A DNA stretch of 64,000 nt, taken from the NCBI GenBank assembly GCA_019321725.1, contig CM033120.1:6887694-6951693 (forward strand), in the 5' to 3' direction. Made by a program: the position numbers and the translations under genes. This document shows, piece after piece, positions 24,101 through 36,262 of the stretch (position 1 is its first letter; each line of letters starts with the position of its first letter). Source of the stretch: Paulownia fortunei (taxonomy: Eukaryota; Streptophyta; Magnoliopsida; Lamiales; Paulowniaceae). The notes beneath the pieces are model-generated. The model searched no databases. It was given only the letters and a program-made list of their open reading frames with translations, and was not told where the DNA came from.

Positions 24101-24749
24101 ACATCTAATTTGTGATGGTAAAGACTCGAGCTGGCACTTTTCTTTGTCCTGTTGGATTTGGATTATCTGGACATACTCTGGCAATATGTCCAACCTTCCC
24201 ACACACAAATCAGGTTCTAGTCTCTGTCGTAACTGTATAAATTCATTCATCTTAATTTCACAAACTGGAGCAGTAAAGTATTTATTTTGAAACAACTCTT
24301 TGAATCTATCCTAAGTCATGACAGTGGTATCTTTGATACTCCTCATTGTATCCCACCAATGTCCAATATTGCCTCGAAGCATAAATGATGCACACATCAC
24401 TTTCTCTTCTCCTGAAATTCAACTGTATTGAAACATATTTTCAAGAGTTCTTAACTAATCTTCTATAACTGTAGGATCTAATGCATCCTCAAATATTGGC
24501 GGGTTTAGTTTTCTGAATGTTTTCCCAACTAACTCCATATATTCTACTCGGGGTTATGGTTGAACTAATTCAAGCCCTCGGTTGTCCACCTATATCCCTT
24601 TACTGGATAAGTTGTTGAATTTGTTTTGATTGTCGTTCAACAAGCTCTACGAGTCGATTAAAGATAACATCACGATCATTATTCGGAATAGGTGTCTCCT
24701 CTCCTAGGGTTCTAGCTCTACTACTACTTTCACCCTTTGTTCTTACCAT
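24101..24749 (-). pseudogene. Gypsy-C Gag, internally deleted
   Basis: Starts MVRTKGESSSRARTLGEETP at 24749, matching the Gag start of Gypsy-D, and keeps ELVERQSKQIQQLI. The middle is shortened: the IQLRQ segment (about 24230) joins directly to a C-terminal zinc-knuckle remnant that reads GKVGHIARVCPDNPNPTGQR in one frame, so several hundred bases of capsid sequence are gone. Stops are present. It lies directly downstream of the PBS. Confidence 0.75.
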
Positions 24750-24881
24750 GACTGCAATACTATTTTTTTTATAACAAATAGCCAATATAATTCATGAAAC
24801 ATATAATGCATTATAAAATAAAATAAAACTTACTAGCATGGTTGTGCTCCACAAGTTCTAAGATCATGTATATAGACAGTC

Positions 24882-25040
24882 TATAGAATCAAGACCTGGG
24901 CTTTGATACCACTCTTGTTTAACCTTCTAAAAATATGTATATATATAAAGAAACAACCTGTATAGAATCAAGACCTGGGCTTTGATACCACTCTTGTCAT
25001 AACCTTCTAAAAATATGTATACATATAAAGAAACAACCTG
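24882..25040. repeat. Tandem duplication across the PBS/LTR junction
   Basis: Two head-to-tail copies (24882-24960 and 24961-25040), about 79-80 bp each and nearly identical. Each contains the PBS (TGGTATCAAAGCCCAGG on the minus strand; 24895-24911 and 24974-24990) and the first about 45 bp of the LTR edge. The outer copy joins the full LTR. Confidence 0.85.
24974..24990 (-). other. Gypsy-C primer-binding site (tRNA-iMet)
   Basis: The minus strand reads TGGTATCAAAGCCCAGG, one change from the initiator tRNA-Met complement. It lies 4 bases inside the LTR. A second copy is at 24895-24911. Confidence 0.75.
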
Positions 25041-27870
25041 TGCAACATAGTTTGTGCATGTACGCTTATATGTAACTTTTTTTTTCCAACTAGTTAGTTT
25101 GACAAAATACTGATAAAAGTAAAGTACTTTCATATTGCATAACACTGTATACACATAGATAGTTATTTGAAGAATAACAAGGTCTATCAAAATTATCACA
25201 AACTCAGACTCATTTATAATGAATTTTTGAAAGTGATATATAGGATAAAGTCACTAATATAATATAATATACTATAAAATCTAAAGTACAGTGCATAAAA
25301 TAGCCCAACAGATCGTCATCCATGTACATTGATCTTTGAAAGCCTGTAGGAGCTCCATGCCAGTCTAGTAAATCAGAGGTCTCAAGTCTTATCATGCTCA
25401 CCTACAATGCATGAACTACATGAGTTATTGTGCAATAACTAAAAATCATACATGCCAAGAGTAAGATATAAAATTCCATGCAACTCATCTCTAAGGTATG
25501 ATGTTAGAACTGTGTCAAATTTAAGTACTCATAAATCAAAGAGTTTTTTATTCAAAATTACTTTATTTTATTGGGCCCTTGACCCACCTACTATGCACGA
25601 TAAGAGCTCTGCATAGTATCAATAATCAAATGGCCAATAATAGATTGATACAGTCGAGTGGACCATCCTCTTATGACCCCCTAGAGGTACAACCCCTATC
25701 TTCCCCTGTGATCTTCCGAGAAGTCTCCCACCGGTGGTATCAATCATAATAAAGTTATAGTCAAGTGGACCATCCTCTCATGACCACCAGAGGTTCACCT
25801 CATGTCTGCCCTTGTGATCCTCTGAGAAGTCATTTTACTTGTGGTACCCAAAATATCACATAAGCACGTCTCACATGCCTCAGTGCACTAATAGTGGCCA
25901 ATAAACATCTTTATTCATGAAAATCATTTCTCAAATCATATCGTGAATGCAAGAACCTCAACTATACCCACATACCGTGCATACACATATAAATGCTCAT
26001 GAATGGTATATTTAATATGAAATGTAAGTCATCTTGTTCTCAATATGTTTCAAGAATCATAAGACTCTTCAAGTACATAATATACTTGTTATCGAATCAA
26101 AATAAAATTTCATCAAGACATTAGGTATAAATGCTTCAAGACATACTATGTTCACACATTGTAGTTGCAAATGGATCTTTACTTACCTTTAACTTGGTTG
26201 GTGGCTTAGTTTAGATTTGCTTAGTATTCCCCTCCAACCTTAGATATAAAATAGCCTATAATATTACCCAACATCAAGTACCATTCCCAATTTGGCAAGT
26301 TGAAAGCACAAAATCTCATATTATGACCTTAAACATCAAGCTATCTAGGTAACAATCAAGCTTTTACAAACTAGAACATAATATAGACCTTCAAATACCT
26401 TAATTTCTAATCTTAGATACATGTAAACAATATATAATTGAAGTATTATAACTCTAATAGCATGTACCTAATTTTTAGAACTCAATAGCAACATGTTTAG
26501 GTTGAAACATGCTAAGTTATCAAATGGACAGATTTACATTTTCATATTTTCTTGTTGCCCAATTTAGTTGCATGATAATTTTAACATCCTTAACCATAAC
26601 CAATCATTCCCAAATTTTTACCACACTTATCTAACATGTAGGGAAATGTAATCATATTTTATAATACTCACTTATCATAGTAGAAAAATTATAAGTTCTA
26701 TCATGACAGTTTTGAGTGTCTCTTTAAATATCAAACCGTATTTCAATTTATAACCTCTCAAAACTAATATACATCACCTAAACTCATATATAAACACATA
26801 TATGGTGAAATATATAGTTTTTAATCAAGTTATTATACATATATAATGTTTTAAAGACAACAACCAACAAATATACAGGTTTTGTCCCTAGTGATTTCTA
26901 TTGTGATTTTGCTACTACAAATCCTTCTAATGTGAATTATAAGACCAAACATAATATCCTAACATGATTATAAACAATAATAGAATCTTTATAAATCATA
27001 AATCCTCAAACAATTCAAGAACTTAAATAAAAAACATGAGCTAAGCTTTTACTTGCTCCTCCTTACTTCCTTTTGTTTCCTTCACTTTTTTTTATTTACT
27101 TGCAATCACTTGAGAGCAACTTCTAAAATTCAATATGGAGGTTTGGGAGGTAAAATAACTCATAAAATTGTTTTTGGTCATGGTTTAATGATAGAAATGA
27201 AGAAAGGTTGAGGTGGTAGCATGAGTTGGCAAAGTTTGAGGTAACAAAACTTGAGGTGTCAAGTGGTGATTCAAATCTGATATTATACACATCGTATGCA
27301 GCTCTAATAAAGTTTTTCTCATTATTTATTTAAGTATTTACAACCTATTTTAATTTTCGTATGATCATATAATAAATTATGTCCTAATTTCTTAACTGTT
27401 CATTCGATCTCCAAAGTGATTGGCATATAATTCTTAAATAATTGTCTAGTTTGGATTTTTAAAATCATATACACATATGCACCTTGTATTATGACATTAA
27501 ATCACATTATATCATGTCCAGTATCCAAAGTATGTTAATCCATGGATGTATAGTTTTAAAACACCTCGATTTAATTGAATCGAATCATATAAGCTTACTA
27601 GTAACACCTTTAACACTTTCAAAATTATAACACATAACATATGACTATCCAATATATTGACCAATCTATTCTTTTTTATATCTAAATATAGAATTACTTA
27701 ATTAGGTTATAGTATCTCAACCACTAACATCATGTGATAGCATTAGAGGTCTAATGATTAAAAATGTTATATAAGATGCCATGTAGATGTAAATGCAAAT
27801 TAGCATATAAGTAGCATGTGGTGCATGAATTATATTGGCCAAATGAGTAGTGTGAGGATTGGGTATTACA
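24995..27870 (-). repeat. Gypsy-C 5' LTR
   Basis: Begins TGTCATAACC and ends GGGTATTACA on the plus strand, 2876 bp. It matches the Gypsy-D LTRs in layout and local sequence (for example CATCCATGTACA, GGTTGGTGGCTTAG, and the end GAGTAGTGTGAGG..GGGTAT). It differs by many substitutions, so it is a related but older subfamily. A fragment of a similar LTR lies at 55385-56355. Confidence 0.85.
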
Positions 27871-28861
27871 ATGCTAAGTCTTTAGAATTGCATAGAATAT
27901 AATGTCTTTAGACATAATAATGTTCATAGAGTTAAGCCCATAAGTTTAATACAATAGAATGTTATGTATGTGTACATATCTGTGACGGTATACATTCAAT
28001 GTTTAAGTATGTCGGACAAGTAGAGATTGACCCTCTCACATGAGCAATTGTCTGTGATGTTGAGTAGCATGCAGAGATAATATATTTATGATTTTATGTA
28101 TATAGAATTATAAAAAAATGTTGTCTTGATGATTGATCAAAATGAGATTACTATTGTAAACTTGAGTAATCAAAATTGATTGTTTATTTATTGAACTTGT
28201 CCACGTATGAGTTTTCTTGGTATTAGTGATTTGTTAAGGATCAATGAGAAAGAAAATTGAGGTTAAGTGTTAGGGTACCAAAATCTGTATAGTGTATTAT
28301 TTTGAATAAATGAATACTTCCAAGGAGGAAGAAAGCACTATAGCATGTGTTTCACACCGTATGCGTACATTGGGTAATGAGTGAAAAGATCATTGCTTCC
28401 TTATTAGATGAGATCTTTCAACTGTTGCTTGAAACTTTATTTTAGTATTGCTACTTTTGCATGTTACCAATAGCCATGGATGATTCGGTAATGCGTTACA
28501 TGTCTAATAAATTAGCTACAGTAGACTTGAGAGATTTTAGAGAGAAATGAAGGTTGAATTTTATTGACACCTGTCTTGTATTCACGAGCAGGCTCATTAT
28601 ATTTAACTTAGTTATAAGAATATAATTATAGATAGGTAGCATGTTTTTGAATCAAGTATGCTATTATGTATTAACCGAGGGATAAAAGATACATTGATTG
28701 GTGTAGTAAAAGAAATATAGGGTTAATTTTCCTTATATATATATATATTTGAAATTGAGTTGTTATATATCCTTAACATGTGTATAGCTCTAAGCTCTTA
28801 CTTAATATGCTTATTGGTCATACGATCCATTTGCTTCTACGATTATCCAGCCCTTATATAT
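27871..28861 (+). other. Copia-A 3' region, no recognised coding
   Basis: AT-rich sequence between the Gypsy-C LTR and the Copia-A purine tract. I recognise no domain. By position it is the end of pol and the 3' untranslated part of Copia-A. Confidence 0.45.
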
Positions 28862-28871
28862 GAGTGGGAGA
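28862..28871 (+). other. Copia-A polypurine tract
   Basis: GAGTGGGAGA directly precedes the LTR start TGTAAAAAATAT. The GTGGGAG form is typical of plant copia elements. Confidence 0.75.
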
Positions 28872-29313
28872 TGTAAAAAATATCAAAATGGGTTAACGGT
28901 CGTTCATGAGAACTGACCCGACCTAAATGGTTCAAAAAAAATTAATTATCGTGGGAGTGGTTTCTTGCATCAAAAAATCAACCCATAACCACGTTAGTTC
29001 CCACCCTATGTTTTCTTTCCCAGTTTGACATATGACAGAAATTGCACTCTATAAAAAAAGAAATATAAGAAAAAAATAGAAAAAAAAGAGCTATTATTAC
29101 ATAATTTTCGAGAAGAAATTGAATGCATAATTTGGAATAAAGTTGTAATCAAATATTAAAGAAGAACACCACTTGATAAAGTACTTGGATTATAAAATTG
29201 AAACCTTTCCATTTTGTGACTGGTTTTAAACCCACTTAGAAACATTTAAATACAAGAAAAGTAATATGAATTTAATCAAAAAAAATTATGAAATTCATTT
29301 TTAAATTCCTTCC
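28872..29313 (+). repeat. Copia-A 3' LTR
   Basis: Partner of 2550-3024 (see the shared GTTCATGAGAACTGACCCGA block). It is followed by GTTAT, the target-site copy at 29314-29318. Diverged by many substitutions and small deletions. Confidence 0.7.
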
Positions 29314-29318
29314 GTTAT

Positions 29319-32034
29319 GCAACCAAAAAAATATTATCTAGTAGAGCGGAATCAAATAGAAAAGTGAGAATATGAGATGATAGAGAAATAAGAGGACCCA
29401 CAGTTTTGAAAGAAACTAAATTCTCCATGGAACCTGCTGCCAACCACCGAACTACTAGAATACTAATCAAATATTCTTGCTCTTGGACTAGATAGCATGG
29501 TGAAATGCTCAACACAAAGAAAATGGACAAATACTATTTGAAGCATCATATTTGATAATTTACTTTTAATTGTAAAATCAAGAGAAATCAAATCAATAGA
29601 CACATTGTATAAATGTGCATGAAATTTTTTACTAACCTTCTAGCATTTTTTGTATCGCAATCCAACAAATGAATGGAAAAGAAATAGTATAGGAAATTAT
29701 ACACTTTGAGATTAAAAATCCCATCCCTTGTCCCACTTCTTCACCCCTAAGAAAAAGTAAACAAAAAATAAAAGAACACAAGGGCAAAAAATACAAAATG
29801 AAAAAGTTAAAAATGAATCAAATACCACATATTTGCCATCCTGAGAGATGTGCTCAGAGTTTCCTACCTGAGGATACAAAAAAAAAATTTAAGCTAAATG
29901 AGAACATCAATGGTACAAGCATAGCATAGTAAACCAAAATAAAATATAAGAATATTAGAAGAGACCAAACAGAAAACCAAGCATCTGCAAGCCTACTCAT
30001 CTACCTGTTCATGAAAAGAAGTATTTGCAAGAGCAGTTATATCAGTGCCAACCTACTGTAACTTCCAGAAAAGTACCTCCTGGATATCCGACTGAAATAG
30101 CAATGATGAACTTTCATATGCACTCTCCTGCATCCTTGAGTTTATGTGATTTAAATCAATTAATTTGTCAACCTTCATTTCTTGAAAAATTTCAAGGAGT
30201 ACCACTACATAATTGCGGAAACTTTTCTAACATTATAATGTCAAAAAGGTGCACCGACAGAGCTATGTGAATATGTAGTGATTAGATTCATCTACTGACA
30301 TCTACCCACATTAGGAAGAAAATACATGCATTTCCCTCACGGGGAAGCAATGGAAGAATAAATTGCATCAATAACTTTTACTTCTTTGGCCTCATAGAAG
30401 GTAGGTTTTTATGCTCTTGTCACAAGAGTCACTTTTCTCCAAACTAGTGGTGTTTATAGGAGTTTTTTGCTCCTATTAGCTTTCTATTCTTCCCTGTTGT
30501 CTTATTGTTGTCTTTGGTATCTATGGACTCTTATTTCTAGAGAGTTGGAGTGCGCTATTCTCTTTAATTTTTATTGGGTTTGAGTTTGATGTATTTCCAA
30601 TATTTTAACTTTTTCTTTGACCTTTTCAAAGTGTCGGCATAGCATTTATGTGCCATCTCGGGATCCCTTATAGCTTTTTTTTATCTCGTCTCGAGTGGGG
30701 AACTTTATCTTCATGTATTTGCCTTCATTAGGGCATAGACCCGATCAGGCCATGGATATGGTCGAGGTTGCAGCAACCCAAGGTGTAAAGCAGGCCAAGA
30801 TAATATATGGATGCACGGTGCGAAGAGGCTACTTGAGGCTTGAAGCTATTGAGTTTGTTGGGCGTAGTAGAGAGCCGACTGATATTGCCAGTCACGTCTA
30901 TATATCAAGATATGGGGCTGGTCTAATCCCTTTTTGTTTCCTTCTCTTGAGGTTATAGCAGTTGGCGGTTATCTTTACTTTTGTTGTCATCTCCACTTTG
31001 CATATTCTTGCAATTGGATGTTCTTCTTTAAAGGACTAGATGATAATGTTTATGCGGAAGGTCAGGTGGGAGAAGCATGGCATTTTAACTTTTTTCTTCT
31101 TGTGAGGCCTTCTTGGCTCGATTCTTTTAGTAGTACGTGAGGTGCCTCAATTTCTATGAGGGAACATGGCAGTCAATCCCTTCTTTACCACTCGTAAGAC
31201 AATTGTTCTAGGGGGATATGTTGACTTTCGCTTCATTAAAGTGCACTTAAAAAAGAGGCTCTTGCTTTGGCATTGGAGTATGCTCTAAAGGTAGGCACTC
31301 ATCACCGTACTAGAAAAAGAAGTCCTTAATAATGTATCATAGTGCGCTCCAAGGGGTGGTGCTTTATATCATATTAGAACTTGTCACTTTATTGGAGTAC
31401 ACATTGAAGGGAGGAACTTGGTACTATACCAGAGGAGTGCGCTTAAGGAGAGGTGCTTGTTTTTATACTGGAGAAGTATATTGCAAGGGGAGACAATTGT
31501 AACCAAATAGAGGAGTGTGCTTCAAGGGAGGCATTTGTCACCATACTAGAGGAGCGTTACGGTAATTTCACTATTACTTCTACTTTTCTCAGATCTTCCC
31601 CCTTAGGGACTCTTCTCACCTCTGCTTTGTTCTCTTAGTGACTAAGTAGCCCCTCAATATTTATTCCAAGTTAATGATCGGTTGCTTCTTGGATAAAATC
31701 CTTATTTGCTTCAGGGGGTAGGGGTACTACTATGAGGGACATGTACTCCTACAAATAGCTTTCTGTGCTAAGTGGTATTGCAACTTGCGTTGTTTTGGAC
31801 TTTTCCACTATTTTAGCTCCCTACTTCTTATCATCAGGACCGAGATATGCAGCTGCTACTCTCGAGTACATACTTCTTTCCTCCGTGGCTCGTCTAGTTT
31901 TAGCTCTTCTCACCTCATCTCATTCCTCTTAAATACTGTAGATGAGCTCTAATGCTACTGGGATGTAGGCTTCTAAGGCCGCTAGGGTTGAAATTTCTAA
32001 TATTGTTAGGATAGACGATCCTAATTCCTGAGAC
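29319..32034. other. Unassigned flank between Copia-A and Copia-B
   Basis: If Copia-A is one insertion, this is the continuation of the DNA it entered at 2549, so it is the best place in the window for host sequence. The longest plus-strand frame (30695-30958, 87 residues) shows no domain I recognise, and neighbouring frames at 30934-31140 and 31453-31638 look unrelated. Base composition at 30600-31990 is less AT-rich than around it. I would not call a gene. A degenerate tandem repeat at 31275-31560 is listed separately. Confidence 0.5.
31275..31560 (+). repeat. Degenerate tandem repeat, unit about 39 bp
   Basis: Six or seven imperfect units of the form GAGTGTGCTTCAAGG followed by GAGGCATTTGTCACCATACT, then AGAG. 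The clearest are at about 31400-31555, spaced 39 bp. The earlier units at 31275-31400 have insertions. The spacing is a multiple of three, but stops in the units argue against a coding repeat. Confidence 0.65.
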
Positions 32035-34193
32035 TGCAAGAGTAGTGCCTGACATGCCAATTAGATTGGGCATCTTTTATACTCTTGTATTTGTAAAAAA
32101 TAATGTTTTTCAAATGATAATAATAAAAAGGCAAATTTTTTATCTTTAATTATTTCTTGTAATTACATAAAGTCCCTAGACCAAACTTAGCTACGGGGCA
32201 TAGTCACGCATTTGATGGTGATCATTGAATATACCTCTATAGCTTTGGTTTTAAATTAGTTTCGAGTCAAGAGTTTTTTGAGATGGGACATCGAATAGCC
32301 CAATAGACTCGTGCATACGAACATGCTCGCATGAGGAGGATGTCTCGCTCCAAGACATTGGCGTACTGATGCTAGTGCAAATATGTAGGTACTTGTTAGG
32401 GAACAAGTACGCTGAACATGCCCACTGGAGTTTCATAATTGAAAACTTGTTTGTTGAGATAAGAAATTCTATGTTACGATAGTACATGATTAGTCTTAGG
32501 ACTTGAGACACCATAATAGCCTTATTCATGTTGACTTTCATTTTGATGTATCTTCTGATTGTCTTATAATCGCAAAGGGGATACATTAGATGTTGCATTG
32601 ATATGTATGGAGGTTAATGAGTGGTTAACAAATGATCCATCACTTGTCTGGTAGAACAAGTGAATCTCCTATATTTTCATAGTTCATGACTCAAAAGTCC
32701 TTGACCAAGATAGGATGAATGTTAGACGAGGGTTTTCTAAGGATTCGTCATGAGTCATTGAAATTTGAAATGGAATTATAGTTATTGAGCAAATAGGGTT
32801 TTGACTATTGATCCATGCCCTGGATTTAATCAATAGATTAGTTTATGGAAAGACCTTACGTGTGTGATACTCATAATTAAAATAGGTTCACTCGCTATTT
32901 TACCTGAGTTTATATAGTCATGATACACTTGTTAGGTGTTTCTCATAACTTGTGAGGTTCTTAAAATTAAGGAGTTAATTTCAAGCAGACTAATTAATTG
33001 GATTAATTAATCAAAATAATTATTATTATTCATAAGTTGCAAATATTACAAGCCCACTGCTAATTTAATTGTGAACCTAAAGGGTTACACATAATTTGAG
33101 ATGAAACATTTCTAATTTCGGAATTAATCTAAAGAGTTGAATCCATTTAATTAATAAAGATTAATTAATAGGGGCTTAAATTAATTTAAAGCGTTGAATT
33201 ATTAATTCAATTAAATAATTGAATTATTTAATTAGACCTAATAAGATTAAGGAGCCCAATTGGAGTGAAACAATTATTTAATTGGATCAAATTAATTGTG
33301 TAATCCATAAATTAATTTAATTATTAAATTAGTTTACTTAATTAAATAATTAGATTATTTAATTGAATCAATTTGATTAAATGGGCTAGATAAAATTAAT
33401 TAATTTGGGTAAGATAATTAATTGAATTAATTGTGGAATTTATTTTAATGTCCAAACTTAATTCAAAAATGCCTATTAGGAAAGGCTCATGAAAGTGATT
33501 GAAAAATGATGAAAAGTTAAGAGTTTGGAATTCTTGGATAATCTTGAATATCTTTGGAACATATGAAAGAGATAAAAGTGGAAGAAGTATGGATGAACCA
33601 AAATATCTTCCAACCAATCAAGAGGAGACACAAAATACCAAGAGTAAGACTCTTGAAAATTTGAGCCCCCAATATATACCTCTTGGCCAAAAATTGGAGG
33701 AAGTAGAAAACATACTTTGATTTTCTGCCATTCAAAAGAGAGAAGAAAAATTATTTTCTTTAACCATCTTTTTTCTCCAAAACTTCCATCTTTTATTTTT
33801 AAGTATTAATTATTTTTTCACTAGTTGATAACTAGAATTAATATTTTTCTATATATACTCCATTAACTAGATTAAAAAAAAATCAGAATTGCTAGCGGAA
33901 TTTTAATTTTGTGTTCTTGCTCAAAGTATGGATACTTTTGAAGGGAGACATTTGGATCCCTATAAATCAAATTTAGAAAAGGGACTAGCAATTAATTGCT
34001 TCATACCTACGACAACCGGAGTGCAAAGAAATCTATAAATTAATGTTTTTATTATTTTATTACAGTAATTGGAAATTATGAGATTGTTAAAAATCACATC
34101 GGATCCGAGGTATTACTATAATTGTTATGGTTTAATATTTTTATAAATTTTAATTTTTCACTATGCATACCCTGGAATCACGCGAACCGAACA
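32035..34193 (+). repeat. Copia-B 5' LTR
   Basis: Begins TGCAAGAGTAGTGCC and ends CGCGAACCGAACA, directly before the PBS. It contains long ATTAATT-rich tracts (about 33000-33440). Full or partial relatives lie at 19379-21064, 21422-23543 (reverse), 48744-48783, 50172-50803, 56356-57575 and 58652-58980. Confidence 0.85.
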
Positions 34194-34194
34194 G

Positions 34195-34207
34195 TGGTAT
34201 TAGAGTT
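34195..34207 (+). other. Copia-B primer-binding site (tRNA-iMet, mutated)
   Basis: TGGTATTAGAGTT follows the LTR by one base. It has a C-to-T change relative to the TGGTATCAGAG complement of initiator tRNA-Met. Confidence 0.75.
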
Positions 34208-35030
34208 AGGTTTGTACAATTCCAATTAGATTCGATTTATGCTTGTGAATTTAATTGTTAAATTCTGATTAATTTGTTGTAGTTTTGATTTAGATAAAAT
34301 TATTTTACAATTGATTAATTGTTAAACAGAATATGTATGATTGAATTTGATTCGATCATAAGGAGAAATCATATAATTAAAAATGGGGTTTGCGAGTCTC
34401 TTATTGTTTATTTGTATATACTTTACATTTTAAATGAGAGTAGAATAAGGTGAGGTTTTTCTTTTTTCTTTTTGGTGGACAAAAAGGACCAAGACGAAGA
34501 ATCAAGAAAAGACCCATAAATGCATATGATATATTTATGTAATAGAAACTAGTTTTTATTTCCATTCTATTACCCTTAGATTGACCTAAATCTATTTTTA
34601 GCTCAAATGGATCACGTAGGAATGGCTCATTGATCATCTTAATTATGTATATATTAGATGCATGCGTAGGGTTTATTTAATTAATTTGTTTGCCAATTTA
34701 TTAAATAAATCAAGATTAAAATTGATGAGGTCTTGGTTAGCATAAATACCTCACTTGAACTAATAATCAAGTAAAGGAATTTTTGAATTTCAATTTCAAG
34801 CAAATATGGATAAAATTGGGTAGGACCTAATAATCCATGCCTAACCTCAAAAGTAGTTGGCATGACAATGCTACCTTACTTTGTCATTGGCCATGAGTTG
34901 TTGATTGACTCTATAATGGAAAATTATGATCTCTACTAAGCATGGTGATGCCTATGGGATGAACTCGTCTCTATGTTGGCTATGAGTCGTGGAACGTTTT
35001 GATGTTCCATCTACATAGAAGTTTGATCAT
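34208..35030 (+). other. Copia-B leader
   Basis: Non-coding stretch between PBS and Gag, with similarity to 50819-51960 of Copia-C (for example the GGCTATGAGTCGTGGAACG block at about 34979-34998). No coding function is seen. N-terminal Gag appears deleted. Confidence 0.6.
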
Positions 35031-36262
35031 GGATTGAAGATGATAGACCTGATTGAAAGGCTAGAGTCACTTGGAGTCGTTATGGATAACTAGCTCTATT
35101 TGGATCACATCTTGTAGTCTTTGCCTCCATCATTTCACACATTCATTGTCAACTTCAACATGCATAAAATGAAAACTAGCTTTGTTGAGCTGGTTAACAT
35201 GTTGAAGACGACTTAGTCCACTATATAAAAGGACAAGCCGGTCATACTTGTTAAATCCTCATCTAACTCAAAGGCTACAAAGCCCAAGAGAAAGAATGGG
35301 AAAGGAAAGCATTTCTCAAAATTTAAAAGCATGAAGCCAACAGGTGGAGTCTCTAAGAGTTCCAATAAGACCGATGACAAGTTCCATTACTACGGCAAAA
35401 TCTGGGCACTGGAAAAGGAACTGCATGGAGTACCTTGCAAGCCTGAAGAGTTCAAATATTTATTTTGTTGAAGTTAACTTATTAGTTAACAATGCTTCTT
35501 GGGTATTAGATATCGGTTGTAGGTCTCATCTTTGCAATAATTTACAAGTGATGGTAAGAGGTAGGAAGCTAAGTAGAGTAGAGACAGTCCTACTGCTGGG
35601 GAATGGAGCAAAGGTTGTTGCATTAGCCATAAGAAGTGTTAGCTTTAGAAAATGTAGTTTTTGTTTTAAACATTTGTCTTTAATTTCTAGAGATAGTTAA
35701 GAACATTATCTTCATTCCTATTTTGGATGGAGAAGGTTTTACTTTTTCAATCACCTTTGACATATTGATGAATGGTTTATATTTTATTAATCCCCATAAC
35801 TCATTTTTCCATGTTCAAAAAAAATAAAAGAAAAATAGATTATCATAGTTCCAAACTTCTATAGCATGTTGGATTAGGTTATATCTCTGAGAAAAGAATT
35901 CGCAAGTTGGACCAATTGCTCAATCTTTCAAAAGAGCAAGGAATGTCAACATGTGAGTCATGTCTCAAAGGGAAGATAGACCAAATCATCATTTGTTAGA
36001 CAAGCGGAGCAAGCCAAAAACTCTATTAGATTTGATCCATTCAGATGTAAGTGGGCCACTGAGTGTTAATACTTGTGGAAACTATCACTACTTTATAACT
36101 TTTACCGACGATTATTCTAGGTATGGTTATGTCAACCTTATGAGGTACAAATCTGAAACTTTTGAAAAGTTCAAAGAATACAGATGTAAGGTGGACAAAC
36201 AAATTGGGCTAAGTATCAAGGTGGACAAACAAACTGGACTTCCTCTTTCATTCTGGGGCTAT
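35031..36262 (+). pseudogene. Copia-B Gag, protease and integrase N-part
   Basis: Gag remains start at about 35043 (MIDLIERLESLGVVMDN, then NFNMHKMKTSFVELVNMLKT) and run into a Lys/Ser-rich tail. The zinc knuckle is decayed (KSGHWKRNC kept, first cysteines lost). Protease follows in the frame 35344-35700 (ASWVLDIGCRSHLCNNLQVM; the catalytic DTG is DIG). The pre-integrase motif CESCLKGK lies near 35950-35973. Integrase (35960-36262) has LLDLIHSDVSGPLSVNTCGN and FITFTDDYSRYGYV. After FEKFKEYRCK, a 30-bp stretch encoding KVDKQIGLSI is repeated in tandem. The rest of the DDE core is missing before SFWGY at the Gypsy-D insertion. Confidence 0.8.
36258..36262. other. Gypsy-D target-site duplication, left copy
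   Basis: GCTAT directly before the LTR start TGTAACACCC; repeated at 46798-46802. Confidence 0.92.

Larger units (their letters stand above)
19071..27870 (-). mobile_element. Gypsy-C: truncated Tekay/Del-like chromovirus
   Basis: A minus-strand element keeping its 5' LTR (24995-27870), a duplicated PBS, gag, protease and RT. It breaks off inside RT at 19071, so RNase H, integrase and the 3' LTR are missing. Two solo LTRs of the Copia-B family interrupt pol (19379-21064 and 21422-23543). Sequence and LTR layout parallel Gypsy-D (36263-46797) but are clearly diverged from it. Confidence 0.85.
2550..29313 (+). mobile_element. Copia-A: old Ty1/copia retrotransposon hosting nested insertions
   Basis: Two related, diverged LTRs lie at 2550-3024 and 28872-29313. 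The left one is followed by a tRNA-iMet-type primer-binding site and the right one is preceded by a purine tract, so the element points along the plus strand. The same 5-bp sequence GTTAT flanks both ends (2545-2549 and 29314-29318), which supports one insertion event. Decayed plus-strand copia gag-pol at about 14850-17350 is the expected internal region. The remaining 20 kb is later insertions: Gypsy-A (3711-13792) and a chromovirus composite (about 17500-27870). The LTR 3' ends are degenerate and could be off by a few bases. Pairing the two LTRs is inferred from similarity, orientation signals and the TSD. Confidence 0.7.

Noticed and set aside
24895..24990. tRNA-like sequence near tRNA-iMet matches
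   Set aside because: Only the ~17-base 3' complement is present, as expected for primer-binding sites; there is no cloverleaf.
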